64,000 bases of DNA from Paractinoplanes durhamensis (GCF_016862175.1 NZ_BOML01000058.1:1-64000); one strand, 5' to 3'; numbered from the stretch's first letter, positions 27,837 through 36,028 are shown. Notes: generated by a model from the letters alone, not told the origin. Numbers and translations: made by a program.

Positions 27837-29024
27837 TCAGCGTCGGGTCAGGATCAGCATGAACGACGCCGCCGCCAGCACCATCCCGGCGATCAGCGGA
27901 ATGACCCCGCCGACCGCCGCATAGACCGGCAACAGCAGCGGAGCCGCAAAGCTCAGATAGGCGGCCGCCGCCAGCGGCCGATCCCCGGCCCGCAGCTGCG
28001 CAAGCGCCGGACCCAGCCGCCCCGGCACGATCCGATTGAGCCAGATGATCACCCCACCCAGGATGATCACCCCGATCAGTCCCGCCCACATCCGCGAGAT
28101 GCCTTCGCTGACCAGCATCATCCCGCCCGCGACAACGGCCGCGACGAGCGTGCTCTGCGCACCCACCTGCGCCCCGCGCCGAACCGCGTCGGCCACGTCC
28201 GACGACAGGTCGAGCACCGGCTTACGCGGCTTGCTGACCGCGGGCTGCCCGGTCCAGCTGGCCGAGGTGTGCTCCGGCGGTTGGTCCTGATCGGGCCGAT
28301 CGGGCGCCGGATAGGGCCGCGGGAAGGGAGTCGGGTAGGGCGAGTCGTCATCCGACGGAACCGGCAGGCTGGCGTCATCCGCCAGTTCTTCGAGGGCGAG
28401 CGCCCACCGCCGCCGCTCGAACCGGACGATCCCGACGTCGTTCTGCGCTTCCCCGATCGCCGGATCAAGATCAAGCGCTTCGGCGTAGGCACGCTGCGCG
28501 AGATCGAAGAGCCGCAGCCGAGCGGCGACAACGGCCAGCACGAGGTGGGCCTCGGCCTCGGCCGGCGCGACCCGGACCCCGTTCCAGGCGGCATTGAGCG
28601 CCTCTTGCCCATTGCGCGACTCACTGAGCAGCGCCGCCCCGGTCCGCTGCGCATAGGCATCGGCCGGCCACCGCCGGAGAATGTCGGAGGCCACCCGGGC
28701 AGCCTCGCCATAACGCCGCGAGTCGCTGAGCGCCATCGCCCGCACCACCAGCGTGACCAGCGCGTCCGGCGCCGCGGCGACGGCCCGCTCGGCCGCCGAC
28801 AGCGCCTCCGCGGGTTGCTCCGCAGCAAGATGAATCCGAGCAAGAGTGGCCAGCAGAGTGGCCTCACCGGGCGCCGAGCTCAACCCGGACGCGATCTCGT
28901 CCGCGGCTTCGTCATAGCGCCCGAGATCAGCGAGCAGCAAGGCCCGCTGCCGGTACTCCTCCGGCGTGGTCTCAGGATCCAGGGGAGCACCCACGCGTCG
29001 AGCGTAGGCGCTGCCCGCACGCAT
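27837..29024 (-). CDS. tetratricopeptide repeat membrane protein
   Basis: 395 aa. The N-terminal half has TPR helical hairpins (YRQRALLLADLGRYDEAADEIASGL; AEALSAAERAVAAAPDALVTLV; LFDLAQRAYAEALDLDPAIGEA) from about residue 22 to 215. A Pro-rich linker (PTPFPRPYPAPDRPDQDQPP) follows, then four hydrophobic segments between about 285 and 393. The TPR part is therefore joined to a membrane anchor and probably acts as a cytoplasmic protein-binding scaffold. No partner is evident. The start at 29024 is the first in-frame ATG/GTG; MGAPLD-like alternatives a dozen codons later are possible. Confidence 0.8.
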   Translation of the reverse strand: MRAGSAYARRVGAPLDPETTPEEYRQRALLLADLGRYDEAADEIASGLSSAPGEATLLATLARIHLAAEQPAEALSAAERAVAAAPDALVTLVVRAMALSDSRRYGEAARVASDILRRWPADAYAQRTGAALLSESRNGQEALNAAWNGVRVAPAEAEAHLVLAVVAARLRLFDLAQRAYAEALDLDPAIGEAQNDVGIVRFERRRWALALEELADDASLPVPSDDDSPYPTPFPRPYPAPDRPDQDQPPEHTSASWTGQPAVSKPRKPVLDLSSDVADAVRRGAQVGAQSTLVAAVVAGGMMLVSEGISRMWAGLIGVIILGGVIIWLNRIVPGRLGPALAQLRAGDRPLAAAAYLSFAAPLLLPVYAAVGGVIPLIAGMVLAAASFMLILTRR

Positions 29025-29037
29025 CGCGGCCCGGGGT

Positions 29038-29424
29038 CTACCGCGAGATCACCCGCGAAGGCGTAACCCGGCACACGACCCGCACCGCATCAGGCGTAGG
29101 TGTCCAGGCTTTCCCGTCATACTTCCGGCTCAACTCGTCGATGAGCGCGTCCCCACCCGCTTCATCAAGCCCCACGGTCCCCTCAACGGTGAAGTAGACA
29201 TAAGGGTTGGCCGGGTCATAAGCACACAGCGAAACCCGCGGATCCCGCTCCATGTTCCGAGTCTTGACCCGCCCCCGAATAGTCGAGAACAAAAGATCGT
29301 CCCCGTCCCGCTTGACCCAAACAACGGTCGACTGAACACTCCCATCCCCATTGACCGTGCTCAACACGACAAACGTGTTCCCATCAACAAGCCGCCGCAC
29401 CGTCTCCGGCAATCCCACACTCAT
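29038..29424 (-). CDS. PPOX-class flavin/F420-dependent oxidoreductase
   Basis: 128 aa split-barrel protein of the pyridoxamine 5-phosphate oxidase-like family. Seen: GNTFVVLSTVNGDGSVQSTVVWV, LLFSTIRGRVKTRNMERDPRVSLCAYDPANPYVYFTVEGTV, the usual FMN/F420-binding arrangement. The short length and the RKTRNM-like basic loop are typical of actinobacterial F420-dependent members. The ATG at 29424 is the family start; the frame upstream is shadow. The substrate is unknown. It lies 13 bp from the TPR gene start, so the two may be co-transcribed. Confidence 0.88.
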   Translation of the reverse strand: MSVGLPETVRRLVDGNTFVVLSTVNGDGSVQSTVVWVKRDGDDLLFSTIRGRVKTRNMERDPRVSLCAYDPANPYVYFTVEGTVGLDEAGGDALIDELSRKYDGKAWTPTPDAVRVVCRVTPSRVISR

Positions 29425-29832
29425 CCCGAGATCATCCCCCACCCCAACCCGAAGACCGACAACCCTTTTTAAGTACGCTCGACCAACACTCCCCGCCCGC
29501 TCAGGGCGACCACCGTCGTCGGTCCAAGCCGTTGCGCCCGCACGGCCACCCTGCACCCCAAAGCGGCTGCGCAGCCAAAGGCTCCCGCCTTCGGCGTGCT
29601 GCCCACCCGCTACGCCGCAGGTCACGACCGCAGGGCCCGAACCTCGCCCACTCGCTGCGACCGCGACGGCCGGAGCGCGACGGTGGCTTCAAGCGCGAGA
29701 GGCAGGCGCGGGTCGATCCTCGATCGCGCCTGGCCAGTCAACGCGGATCCCCGCCGGCACCTCAGCAGCGTGGCCGCCCGAATTCGCCGACACCCGCTGC
29801 CGGCCTGCGGCTGCGCTCGTTCGATGCCCGCG
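29425..29832. other. 408 bp gene-free gap between the PPOX and ispF genes
   Basis: No reading frame here has protein-like composition, although several frames stay open because of high GC. Visible structure is limited to a perfect 12 bp palindrome, GGCTGCGCAGCC at 29565-29576, and short GC-rich hairpins such as CCGCCTTCGGCG. The sequence presumably contains the promoter for the PPOX gene on the minus strand. Confidence 0.5.
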
Positions 29833-30306
29833 TCAGGGAGCTGTGACCAGGGCGACCGCCATCGCGGCGAGGCCCTCGCCCCGGCCGGTCAGGCCGAGGC
29901 CGTCGGTGGTGGTGCCGGAGACGGTGACCGGGGCGCCGACCGCGGCGGAGAGGACCTGCTGGGCCTCCGCGCGGCGGGTGCCGATCTTCGGGTGGTTGCC
30001 GATCACCTGGACCGAGACGTTGACCACCTCGAACGACGCGGCCCGCAGGATGCGCACGGTCTCGGTCAGCAGAGCGACCCCGGAAGCGCCGGCCCACTCG
30101 GGCCGGCTGGTGCCGAAGTTGCTGCCCAGGTCGCCGAGCCCGGCCGCGCTGAAGAGCGCGTCGCAGGCGGCGTGCGCGGCCACGTCGGCGTCGGAGTGCC
30201 CGTCCAGCCCGACCTCATCGGGCCACAACAGCCCGGCCACCCAGCACGGCTGCCCCGGCGCGAACGCGTGCACATCGGTGCCGATGCCGACCCGCTGATT
30301 GATCAC
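29833..30306 (-). CDS. ispF: 2-C-methyl-D-erythritol 2,4-cyclodiphosphate synthase
   Basis: 157 aa trimeric Zn(II) enzyme of the MEP isoprenoid pathway. Metal ligands are in the N-terminal motif RVGIGTDVHAF (Asp11, His13) and His45 after LDGHSDADVAAH. The C-terminal TTTDGLGLTGRGEGLAAMA is diagnostic. Starts with GTG at 30306, 4 nt after the ispD stop at 30311, so ispD-ispF form an operon, the usual arrangement in actinobacteria. Confidence 0.97.
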   Translation of the reverse strand: MINQRVGIGTDVHAFAPGQPCWVAGLLWPDEVGLDGHSDADVAAHAACDALFSAAGLGDLGSNFGTSRPEWAGASGVALLTETVRILRAASFEVVNVSVQVIGNHPKIGTRRAEAQQVLSAAVGAPVTVSGTTTDGLGLTGRGEGLAAMAVALVTAP

Positions 30307-30310
30307 CCGA

Positions 30311-31015
30311 TCACGATACGTGCAGCAACGCCTCGGCCAGGATCAGGTCCATCGGCCGCGTGATCTTCATGGCGAGCTCGGAGCCGGGAACGCAGGCGAC
30401 CGGCAGCCCCGCCTTCTCGACCAGCCCCGCGTCATCGGTGAGTGGATCGGCCGCGGCCGCATGCGCGGCCACCAGCACGTCATACCGAAACCCCTGCGGC
30501 GTCTGCACACTCCGCAACACGGCCCGGTCAACGGTCCCGAGCACGACTTCAAGCTCGGCCCGCCCGGGCCGGACCTCCTTGATCGTGTCGACCACCGGCA
30601 GGACCGGGATCACCGCGGGGTGCCCGGCGCGAACGGCGGCGGCCACCGACTCGATCAGCTCCGGCGGGGTGAGAGCGCGGGCCGCGTCGTGCACCAGCAC
30701 GATGCCGACCCCGGCCGGCACGGCCGCCAGGGCGAGCGAGACAGATTCTTGGCGCTCGGCCCCACCGGCCACCACCGTCACCGGCGCGACGGGAGCGAGC
30801 AACTCCCGAACGGCCGAAACCTCGGCGGCCGGAGCGGCAACGACGATCGCCCGCACCGAGGGAGCGGCGGCGACCCGCCGGATCGCGTGCACCAGCAGCG
30901 GCTCGCCGGCCAGCAGACGCAGCGCCTTCGGCCCACCCGGGCCGAGCCGAAGCCCCGCACCCGCAGCCGGAACAAGGACCGCGACGTCACCCCGAGCATT
31001 AAGCTGCGCGGTCAC
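30311..31015 (-). CDS. ispD: 2-C-methyl-D-erythritol 4-phosphate cytidylyltransferase
   Basis: 234 aa from the GTG at 31015. CTP-binding N-terminus VAVLVPAAGAGLRLGPGGPKAL, catalytic-site residues in GGAERQESVSLAL and VLVHDAARALTPPELI, then DTIKEV and RSVQTPQGFRYDVL are all canonical. It makes CDP-methylerythritol in the MEP pathway. The open frame runs far upstream through carD but that part is shadow. AGGA lies about 8 nt before the GTG. It is 40 bp downstream of carD on the same strand, the order known from mycobacteria (carD-ispD-ispF). Confidence 0.95.
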   Translation of the reverse strand: MTAQLNARGDVAVLVPAAGAGLRLGPGGPKALRLLAGEPLLVHAIRRVAAAPSVRAIVVAAPAAEVSAVRELLAPVAPVTVVAGGAERQESVSLALAAVPAGVGIVLVHDAARALTPPELIESVAAAVRAGHPAVIPVLPVVDTIKEVRPGRAELEVVLGTVDRAVLRSVQTPQGFRYDVLVAAHAAAADPLTDDAGLVEKAGLPVACVPGSELAMKITRPMDLILAEALLHVS

Positions 31016-31055
31016 GTCGCGGTCCTGTGCAGAGATTCTGTTGTTGAGGCGCTGA

Positions 31056-31541
31056 TCAGGCCTCGGTAAGGACCTTGTCGAGGAGAACCTCGGCCTCGTC
31101 CTTGGTGCTCTTCTCCGCGAGAGCAACCTCGCCGACCAGAATGTCGCGGGCCTTGGCGAGCATGCGCTTCTCTCCGGCCGAGAGACCGCGCTCGCGCTCG
31201 CGACGCCAGAGGTCACGAACAACCTCGGCAACCTTGAGGGGGTTACCCGAAGCCAGCTTCTCGAGATTGGCCTTGTAACGCCGCGACCAGTTGGTCGGCT
31301 CCTCGGTGTGCGGAGCGCGGAGGACGTCGAAGACCTTCCCCAGGCCTTCCTCGCCAACCACTTCGCGCACGCCGACGATTTCGGCGTTCTCAGCGGGCAC
31401 CCGAACGGTCAGATCACCTTGGGCGACCCGCAGAACGAGATACTGCTTTTCCTCGCCCTTGATGACCCGAGTCTCGATTGCCTCGATGAGTGCGGCCCCG
31501 TGGTGGGGGTAAACAACGGTCTCGCCGACACTGAAAACCAT
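31056..31541 (-). CDS. carD: CarD/CdnL-family RNA polymerase-binding regulator
   Basis: 161 aa. The N-terminal RNA polymerase interaction domain (VFSVGETVVYPHHGAALIEAIETRVIKGEEKQYLVLRV) and C-terminal DNA-binding helical domain (NWSRRYKANLEKLASGNPLKVAEVVRDLWRRE; ARDILVGEVALAEK) are complete. The family stabilises the open complex at promoters, notably for rRNA, and is essential in mycobacteria. It is upstream of ispD/ispF. A possible promoter with TACCCT about 35 bp before the start is listed separately. Confidence 0.97.
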   Translation of the reverse strand: MVFSVGETVVYPHHGAALIEAIETRVIKGEEKQYLVLRVAQGDLTVRVPAENAEIVGVREVVGEEGLGKVFDVLRAPHTEEPTNWSRRYKANLEKLASGNPLKVAEVVRDLWRRERERGLSAGEKRMLAKARDILVGEVALAEKSTKDEAEVLLDKVLTEA

Positions 31542-31871
31542 AGGTTCGAAGCCCCTTTCGCTGTGTCTAGGGTAACACGCTCAGGCAGCTATGTCCCGCC
31601 CTGCCGGTGACTGTTAGTGCAGCTCAGGGGCCTTGTGACGGGCCTTTCTACGGCTTGACAGAAGCGTCGCGAGCTGCCTCAGTAACGCTATGTGACGAAA
31701 CCGTGACCGCAATGCCCAGCGAGTCGGATATTTCGCACCTACGGCGTTTGTGAGGTCAAGCTTATCGCTAAGGTCCGGAAGCGCGCACTACTGGCGGTCG
31801 GGCCGTGCTTAAGGGAGGCTGGACGATAGGTCCCCGACCGAAGAAACGCAGGCCAGGGGGGAGGGTGAGGC
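31542..31871. other. 330 bp divergent intergenic region upstream of carD
   Basis: No gene is seen. The region must hold promoters for carD (minus strand) and the CxC membrane protein gene (plus strand). On the minus strand, TACCCT at about 31568-31573 is a candidate -10 for carD. The plus-strand gene has a GGGGAGG ribosome site just before its ATG. The middle (31660-31790) is less GC-rich than its surroundings, as expected for a strong promoter zone. Confidence 0.5.
31568..31573 (-). promoter_or_regulatory. candidate carD -10 element
   Basis: Read on the minus strand the sequence is GTGTTACCCTAGACAC; TACCCT resembles an actinobacterial sigma-A -10 element (TAnnnT). No convincing -35 hexamer was found at the right distance. 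Confidence 0.35.
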
Positions 31872-32630
31872 ATGGCTGGTCCGAGCGACAACGGCGGATG
31901 GTCGTCAGACGGCAGTTCGCCCGAAGACCTGCCCGACTTCCCTGAGGAGTGGGGCGTGATCGTCATTCCCGACGATCTGTCCGAGCTCTCCGACGAGGTC
32001 GAGGCCGTCCGCGCCGAGCTGCGTGAGGCCAAGACCCAGTCCCACTTCGCCGACCACCCGCTCCTGCGCGCCCTCCGCAAGATCGCCAACGGCGCGGTCC
32101 GCGCCCCGGTGCTGATCATCTCGATGGCGGTGCTGGTCACCGTCGCCAGCCTGTTCGCCTCGGCCTGGCCCGGCCCGGCCCGGCAGCCGGCCACCCAGCG
32201 CACCGCGAGCACCACCACGACCCGCCCTACCGCGCTGCCCGCCCTCGAGCTGGTCAACGCGGACGGCCAGGCCGTTTCGCTGCGCCAGGAGCTGCCCGCG
32301 GTCATCCTGCTGATCGACGGCTGCGACTGCGCCGCCCTGGTGGCCGACACCATCGACGCGGTCCGCCCGGAGATCGCCGTGATCACCGTCTCCGGCATGT
32401 TCACCGCCTCGGCCGGCACGATCCCGCCCACCGGCGCCACCCCGCAGGCCCAGGGCAAGGCCGTGCGGGTCCTGCACGACCCGTCCGGCAACGTGCGCGA
32501 GCAGCTCAAGCTCGCCGCCCCCGACGGCACCGCGGCGGCCCTGCTGGTCAGCCGCGGCGGCGAGATCATCCGCACCGACGCCCGCACCGCCTCGGTCGAG
32601 ACGTTCCGCCCCGACCTGGCCCGCCTCTAG
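31872..32630 (+). CDS. conserved hypothetical single-pass membrane protein with a CxC motif
   Basis: 252 aa. An acidic cytoplasmic N-terminus (DLSELSDEVEAVRAELREA, probable coiled coil near residues 38-55) leads to one transmembrane helix (APVLIISMAVLVTVASLFA near residues 78-96). An extracytoplasmic domain starting ALELVNADGQAVSLRQELPAVILL follows, with LIDGCDCAALVADTI. The domain order (modest loop, strand, CxC, helix) resembles a thioredoxin/peroxiredoxin fold, but the usual CxxC is replaced by CDC. Function unknown. Its stop lies in a short direct repeat shared with the convergent gene. Confidence 0.75.
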   Translation: MAGPSDNGGWSSDGSSPEDLPDFPEEWGVIVIPDDLSELSDEVEAVRAELREAKTQSHFADHPLLRALRKIANGAVRAPVLIISMAVLVTVASLFASAWPGPARQPATQRTASTTTTRPTALPALELVNADGQAVSLRQELPAVILLIDGCDCAALVADTIDAVRPEIAVITVSGMFTASAGTIPPTGATPQAQGKAVRVLHDPSGNVREQLKLAAPDGTAAALLVSRGGEIIRTDARTASVETFRPDLARL

Positions 32631-32648
32631 CTGGGCTGGCGAAGCCCT

Positions 32649-33098
32649 CTAGCTGGGCTGCAGGAGCAGCGAGTAGCGGAAGATGACCGGCCCCACGTCG
32701 TTCACCGAGACGTTCATCCGCAGCGTCCCGGCCGTGCCGACGGTGAAGTTGTCCAGCTCGCCGCCGCAGTTCACGCCGCGTCCCGAGTCGGTGCCCGCCT
32801 CGCCGAGGCTCACCCGCACCTGACTCCCCGTCCCGCCGACACAGACCACCGTGACCAGGTATTCCCCGGTGTCGACCGCGGTCTCCATCTGGCGTTCGGC
32901 ACCGGCCGCCATCGGCACCGTGTCGGCCGTGCTCTGGTCGTCGGCGGCCGGCAGGAGGCGCTGGGCCTCGGCGCGCCACCGCTCGATCCGCGGGTCGACC
33001 TCGTTCCGCGGCGCGGCCCGGAACCACCACACCCCGCCGCCGGCGAGCAGCAGCGCCGCACACGCGTACAGCACCACTCCGCGCACCCGGTCGCTCAT
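32649..33098 (-). CDS. hypothetical membrane-anchored protein linked to the type III PKS
   Basis: 149 aa, not recognised. One N-terminal helix (GVVLYACAALLLAGGGVWWF, residues 6-25) anchors a ~120-residue extracytoplasmic domain rich in beta structure with two Cys (VVCVGGTGSQVRV and GVNCGGELDNF) that may form a disulfide. The ATG at 33098 overlaps the PKS stop (TGATG), so it is probably co-expressed with the PKS; a GTG at 33101 is possible. A role in polyketide production is not evident. Confidence 0.7.
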   Translation of the reverse strand: MSDRVRGVVLYACAALLLAGGGVWWFRAAPRNEVDPRIERWRAEAQRLLPAADDQSTADTVPMAAGAERQMETAVDTGEYLVTVVCVGGTGSQVRVSLGEAGTDSGRGVNCGGELDNFTVGTAGTLRMNVSVNDVGPVIFRYSLLLQPS

Positions 33099-34162
33099 CA
33101 CGCAGTGACTGTAGAGGCCTCGAGCAGCGTCCCGTACAGGGTGAGGCCCGGCCCGAAGGCCAGCATCAGGATGCGGCGCGGCGGCGACGGCCGCCGGCGC
33201 AGGGCGTCGAGCACCAGCAGCACGGTGGGTGAGGAGCAGTTTCCGTACGCGGCGAGCACCGCCCGGGACGGTGCCAGCGCGTCCTCGTCCAGGCCGAGCT
33301 GCTCGCCGACCACGTCGAGAATCTTGGGGCCGCCCGGATGCACGGCCCAGCCGTCCACGTCGCCGATGGTCAGGCCGTGCCGGGCCAGCAGGTCCTCGAC
33401 CAGACCGCGGACGTGCACGGCGAGCACGTCCGGCACCTTCGGCGACAACCCCATCCGGAAGCCACGGTCGGTGACCTCCCAGGTCATGTAGTCGGCGGTC
33501 GAGCTGTCGGTGACCGCAGCGACGGCACGGACGGCGTACCCGGAAACGTCGCCCGGCCGGACCACGACGGCTGCCGCCGCGTCGCTGAAGAGCGCATGCG
33601 AGACGATCTGCTGCACGTCCGCCCGCACCGCGGGCGGCTGCAGATGCAGGCTGGTGAGTTCGGCGCAGAGCAGCACCGCCGGCCGGCCCCGCGCCACCAC
33701 GAAGTCGGCGGCGGTGCCCAGGCTGGGCAGCGCGGCGTAGCAGCCCATGTGGCCGACGAACAGCCGCTGCACGTCCGGCGCCATGCCCAGGTCGCGGGCG
33801 AGCAGGATGTCCAGGCCGGGGGTGGCGTAGCCGGTGCACGAGCAGACCGCGAACAGGCCCACCTGATCTGCGGAAAGCCCCGCGTCGGTGATCGCCCGGG
33901 TCACCGCCTCCTTGCCGAGCGGGATGGCTTCGGCCTGGTAGCGACGCATCCGGCGCTCGGTGGACCAGTCGGCGACGTCCTCCAGCATCGGGCTGACCGC
34001 GGCGTGCCGGGTGTACACCCCGGCGTTGTCGAAGATCCGTTTGGCGAGGGCGCGGCGGGGACCTGCGTACTGGAATTGGAAGTAGCCCTCCCAGACGTCG
34101 TGCTGTTCCACCCGGGGTGGCAGTGCGATGCCGAACCCCGCGATGATCGCGTTGCGCTCCAC
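33098..34162 (-). CDS. type III polyketide synthase (chalcone synthase family)
   Basis: 354 aa homodimeric ketosynthase that condenses malonyl-CoA units onto a starter. The catalytic triad is complete: Cys141 (GHMGCYAALPS), His275 (GWAVHPGGPK) and Asn308 (AAYGNCSS). Further family segments are GLFAVCSCTGYATPGLDILL and the C-terminal MLAFGPGLTLYGTLLE. Starts at GTG 34162 with AGGAGAGG upstream. The product (pyrone, resorcinol, naphthalene or other) cannot be read from sequence. A methyltransferase and a UbiA prenyltransferase lie just upstream, suggesting a prenylated or methylated aromatic. The gene is not part of the core order found in related genomes and is probably acquired. Confidence 0.94.
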   Translation of the reverse strand: MERNAIIAGFGIALPPRVEQHDVWEGYFQFQYAGPRRALAKRIFDNAGVYTRHAAVSPMLEDVADWSTERRMRRYQAEAIPLGKEAVTRAITDAGLSADQVGLFAVCSCTGYATPGLDILLARDLGMAPDVQRLFVGHMGCYAALPSLGTAADFVVARGRPAVLLCAELTSLHLQPPAVRADVQQIVSHALFSDAAAAVVVRPGDVSGYAVRAVAAVTDSSTADYMTWEVTDRGFRMGLSPKVPDVLAVHVRGLVEDLLARHGLTIGDVDGWAVHPGGPKILDVVGEQLGLDEDALAPSRAVLAAYGNCSSPTVLLVLDALRRRPSPPRRILMLAFGPGLTLYGTLLEASTVTA

Positions 34163-34272
34163 GTCGTCCTCTCCTGTTACCAGCGTGGGGCGAACCCCTC
34201 CGAGTCGGGATCACCGCCGAGCGCCTCGACGCCCAGCCGTTTTGGCGCCATCCGCCCGAACAGACCGGTCTG

Positions 34273-34989
34273 TCATGAGCGCTCCCGGTCCTTGCGGCCG
34301 GTGCCCTGGTAGAGCACCGCGGTCAGCCCGGTCGGCACGATCCGCCCGCGGGTCGGTCGCCCGCGCAGCAGCCGCCACCGCAGCAGGCCGCCCAGCGTCG
34401 GCCGGGCGCCGCGCACGTCGAGGCGGACCCCGTGGCGGGCGAACTCGGCGATCAGCCGGCGCGGGCGCACGAACAGTGACGCATCGTGAATCCCCGGCGG
34501 GGCGAAGCCCAGCCGCTCACCCGCGGTGACCGTGATGAAGCGACTCAGCGCGTTGTCGTTGACCGTGTCGATCACCACGAGCCCGCCCGGGCGCAGCACC
34601 CGGGACAGCTCGGCGACCGTGCCGGGCAGATCGGTGACGTGCTCGAGGATCTCGCCGGCCGCCACCACGTCGGCCACACCGGAGGCCAGCGGCAGCGCCG
34701 CCACGTCGCCGTTGACCGGCTCCACGCCGCGCTGGGCGGCCAGTCGCAGGCCGGTCCGGCCGAGATCGACACCGACGTGCCGGTAGCCCTTGCCGGCCAC
34801 GTGCGGGGCCATCAGCCCGCCGCCGCAGCCGGCGTCGACCAGCACCGCGCCGGGCCGGGCGGCCGGCGGGATCAGCGCGGCCCGGGCCTCGGCGAGCCAG
34901 TGCAGCATTTCGAACCCGCCGCCCGGGTGCCACCACTGGTCGGCGAGGTCGTCGTACTGTCGCGGATCGTTACGAGAGATCGACCGCAT
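34273..34989 (-). CDS. SAM-dependent methyltransferase, UbiG-like
   Basis: 238 aa class I methyltransferase. The SAM-binding motif VDAGCGGGLMAPHVA, then VGVDLG, GEILEHVTDLPGTVAELSRVLRPGGLVVIDTVN and a substrate-binding C-terminus are like ubiquinone-pathway O-methyltransferases (UbiG/Coq3). The N-terminus, MRSISRNDPRQYDDLADQWW, fits that group. The ATG at 34989 is the family start. It is divergent from the UbiA prenyltransferase (46 bp apart) and upstream of the PKS on the same strand (110 bp), so it probably methylates the PKS-derived aromatic; this is inference. Confidence 0.9.
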   Translation of the reverse strand: MRSISRNDPRQYDDLADQWWHPGGGFEMLHWLAEARAALIPPAARPGAVLVDAGCGGGLMAPHVAGKGYRHVGVDLGRTGLRLAAQRGVEPVNGDVAALPLASGVADVVAAGEILEHVTDLPGTVAELSRVLRPGGLVVIDTVNDNALSRFITVTAGERLGFAPPGIHDASLFVRPRRLIAEFARHGVRLDVRGARPTLGGLLRWRLLRGRPTRGRIVPTGLTAVLYQGTGRKDRERS

Positions 34990-35035
34990 GTGATCGAGCC
35001 TGGCACGCATCCGGCACAACCACCACACTGGCCGC

Positions 35036-35986
35036 ATGAACCGCGCCCTCGCCCTGATCAAGGCGTCGCATCCGGAGCCGGGTGGCGCGGTCACCGTCGC
35101 GATGACGCTGCTGGCGGTCGGCGCGGGTCACCGTGGGTGGGCGATCGCCGGGATCTTCCTGGCGGTGGGGGCCACCCAGCTCTCGGTGGGCTGGGTCAAC
35201 GACTGGCTCGACGCGCCGCGCGACCGGGTCGCCGGGCGCGGGGACAAGCCGATCGCGGCGGGGGCGATCTCCCGGCGTACGGTCGGCGTCGCCGGACTGA
35301 TCGCCTCGCTCGCCGTTCCCGTCCTGGCCTTGCCGTTCGGCCCCGGGCCGACGCTGCTTCTCTCCGTCGCCGCCGTGTTCGCCCTGCTCTACGACTGGCC
35401 GCTGAAGTCCACGGTGTTCTCGGTCGTGCCGTACCTGGTGGCGTTCGGGCTGCTCCCGGCGTTCGTGATCGTCGCGTTGCCCGGTCATCCGGCGCCCCCG
35501 GCCTGGCTGGTGGCGGCGGGCGCGCTGCTCGGCGGCGGCGCCCACTTCGCGAACGTGCTGCCCGACCTGGACGACGACGCGGCCACCGGCATCCATGGCC
35601 TGCCGCACCGCCTGGGCGCCGCCGGCTCCGCCGCGGCCGCAGCGTTTCTCCTGCTCAGCGCGACTCTCACGCTGGTTTTCGGACCGGCCGGGCCACCGTC
35701 GTGGGCAGGCTGGTCGGCCGCCGCGGCGGCCGTCGTGGTCCTGCCGCTCGGTTGGTACGGCATGAAGCGCGGCACGGGACGCCGGACAGCCATGTTCCGC
35801 GCGGTGATCGTGGTGGCCCTGATCGACGTCCTTTTGCTGATCAGTAGTCAGGCTTCTTCACGACCGACCTTGACCACCGGCTCTCCGCAGGCTGACCGCG
35901 TGATCTCCACCGTCGTGAAGAAGCCTGAGTTGGCCTGGTGGTGTGAATGGACGGGTCGGCGCACGAGCCGGATCTCGGACCGATAG
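35036..35986 (+). CDS. UbiA family prenyltransferase
   Basis: 316 aa integral membrane enzyme that attaches a prenyl chain to an aromatic acceptor. First Asp-rich motif NDWLDAPRD at residues 55-63, second DLDDDAATG at 177-185; about eight hydrophobic helices. Its neighbours are a UbiG-like methyltransferase and a type III PKS. The last helix ends near residue 270; the last ~45 residues (from ISSQASS on) are low in hydrophobicity and are encoded across a long inverted repeat at 35848-35928, so the normal C-terminus may have been replaced. The catalytic core appears complete. Confidence 0.9.
   Translation: MNRALALIKASHPEPGGAVTVAMTLLAVGAGHRGWAIAGIFLAVGATQLSVGWVNDWLDAPRDRVAGRGDKPIAAGAISRRTVGVAGLIASLAVPVLALPFGPGPTLLLSVAAVFALLYDWPLKSTVFSVVPYLVAFGLLPAFVIVALPGHPAPPAWLVAAGALLGGGAHFANVLPDLDDDAATGIHGLPHRLGAAGSAAAAAFLLLSATLTLVFGPAGPPSWAGWSAAAAAVVVLPLGWYGMKRGTGRRTAMFRAVIVVALIDVLLLISSQASSRPTLTTGSPQADRVISTVVKKPELAWWCEWTGRRTSRISDR
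35848..35928. repeat. 17 bp perfect inverted repeat at the 3-prime end of the prenyltransferase gene
   Basis: TCAGGCTTCTTCACGAC (35848-35864) is matched exactly in reverse complement by GTCGTGAAGAAGCCTGA (35912-35928), with a 47 bp loop. It lies inside the coding frame over the last 45 codons. No T-run follows, so a simple terminator is less likely than a mobile-element remnant or a large hairpin. Confidence 0.75.
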
Positions 35987-36028
35987 CCTGAGCTTCACGC
36001 CATTGGTGTCATTACTTGGAGGATCGTG

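Noticed and set aside
29351..30298. 315-codon plus-strand frame across the PPOX-ispF gap
   Set aside because: Thr/Pro/Arg-rich translation, antisense to ispF over half its length, no motif.
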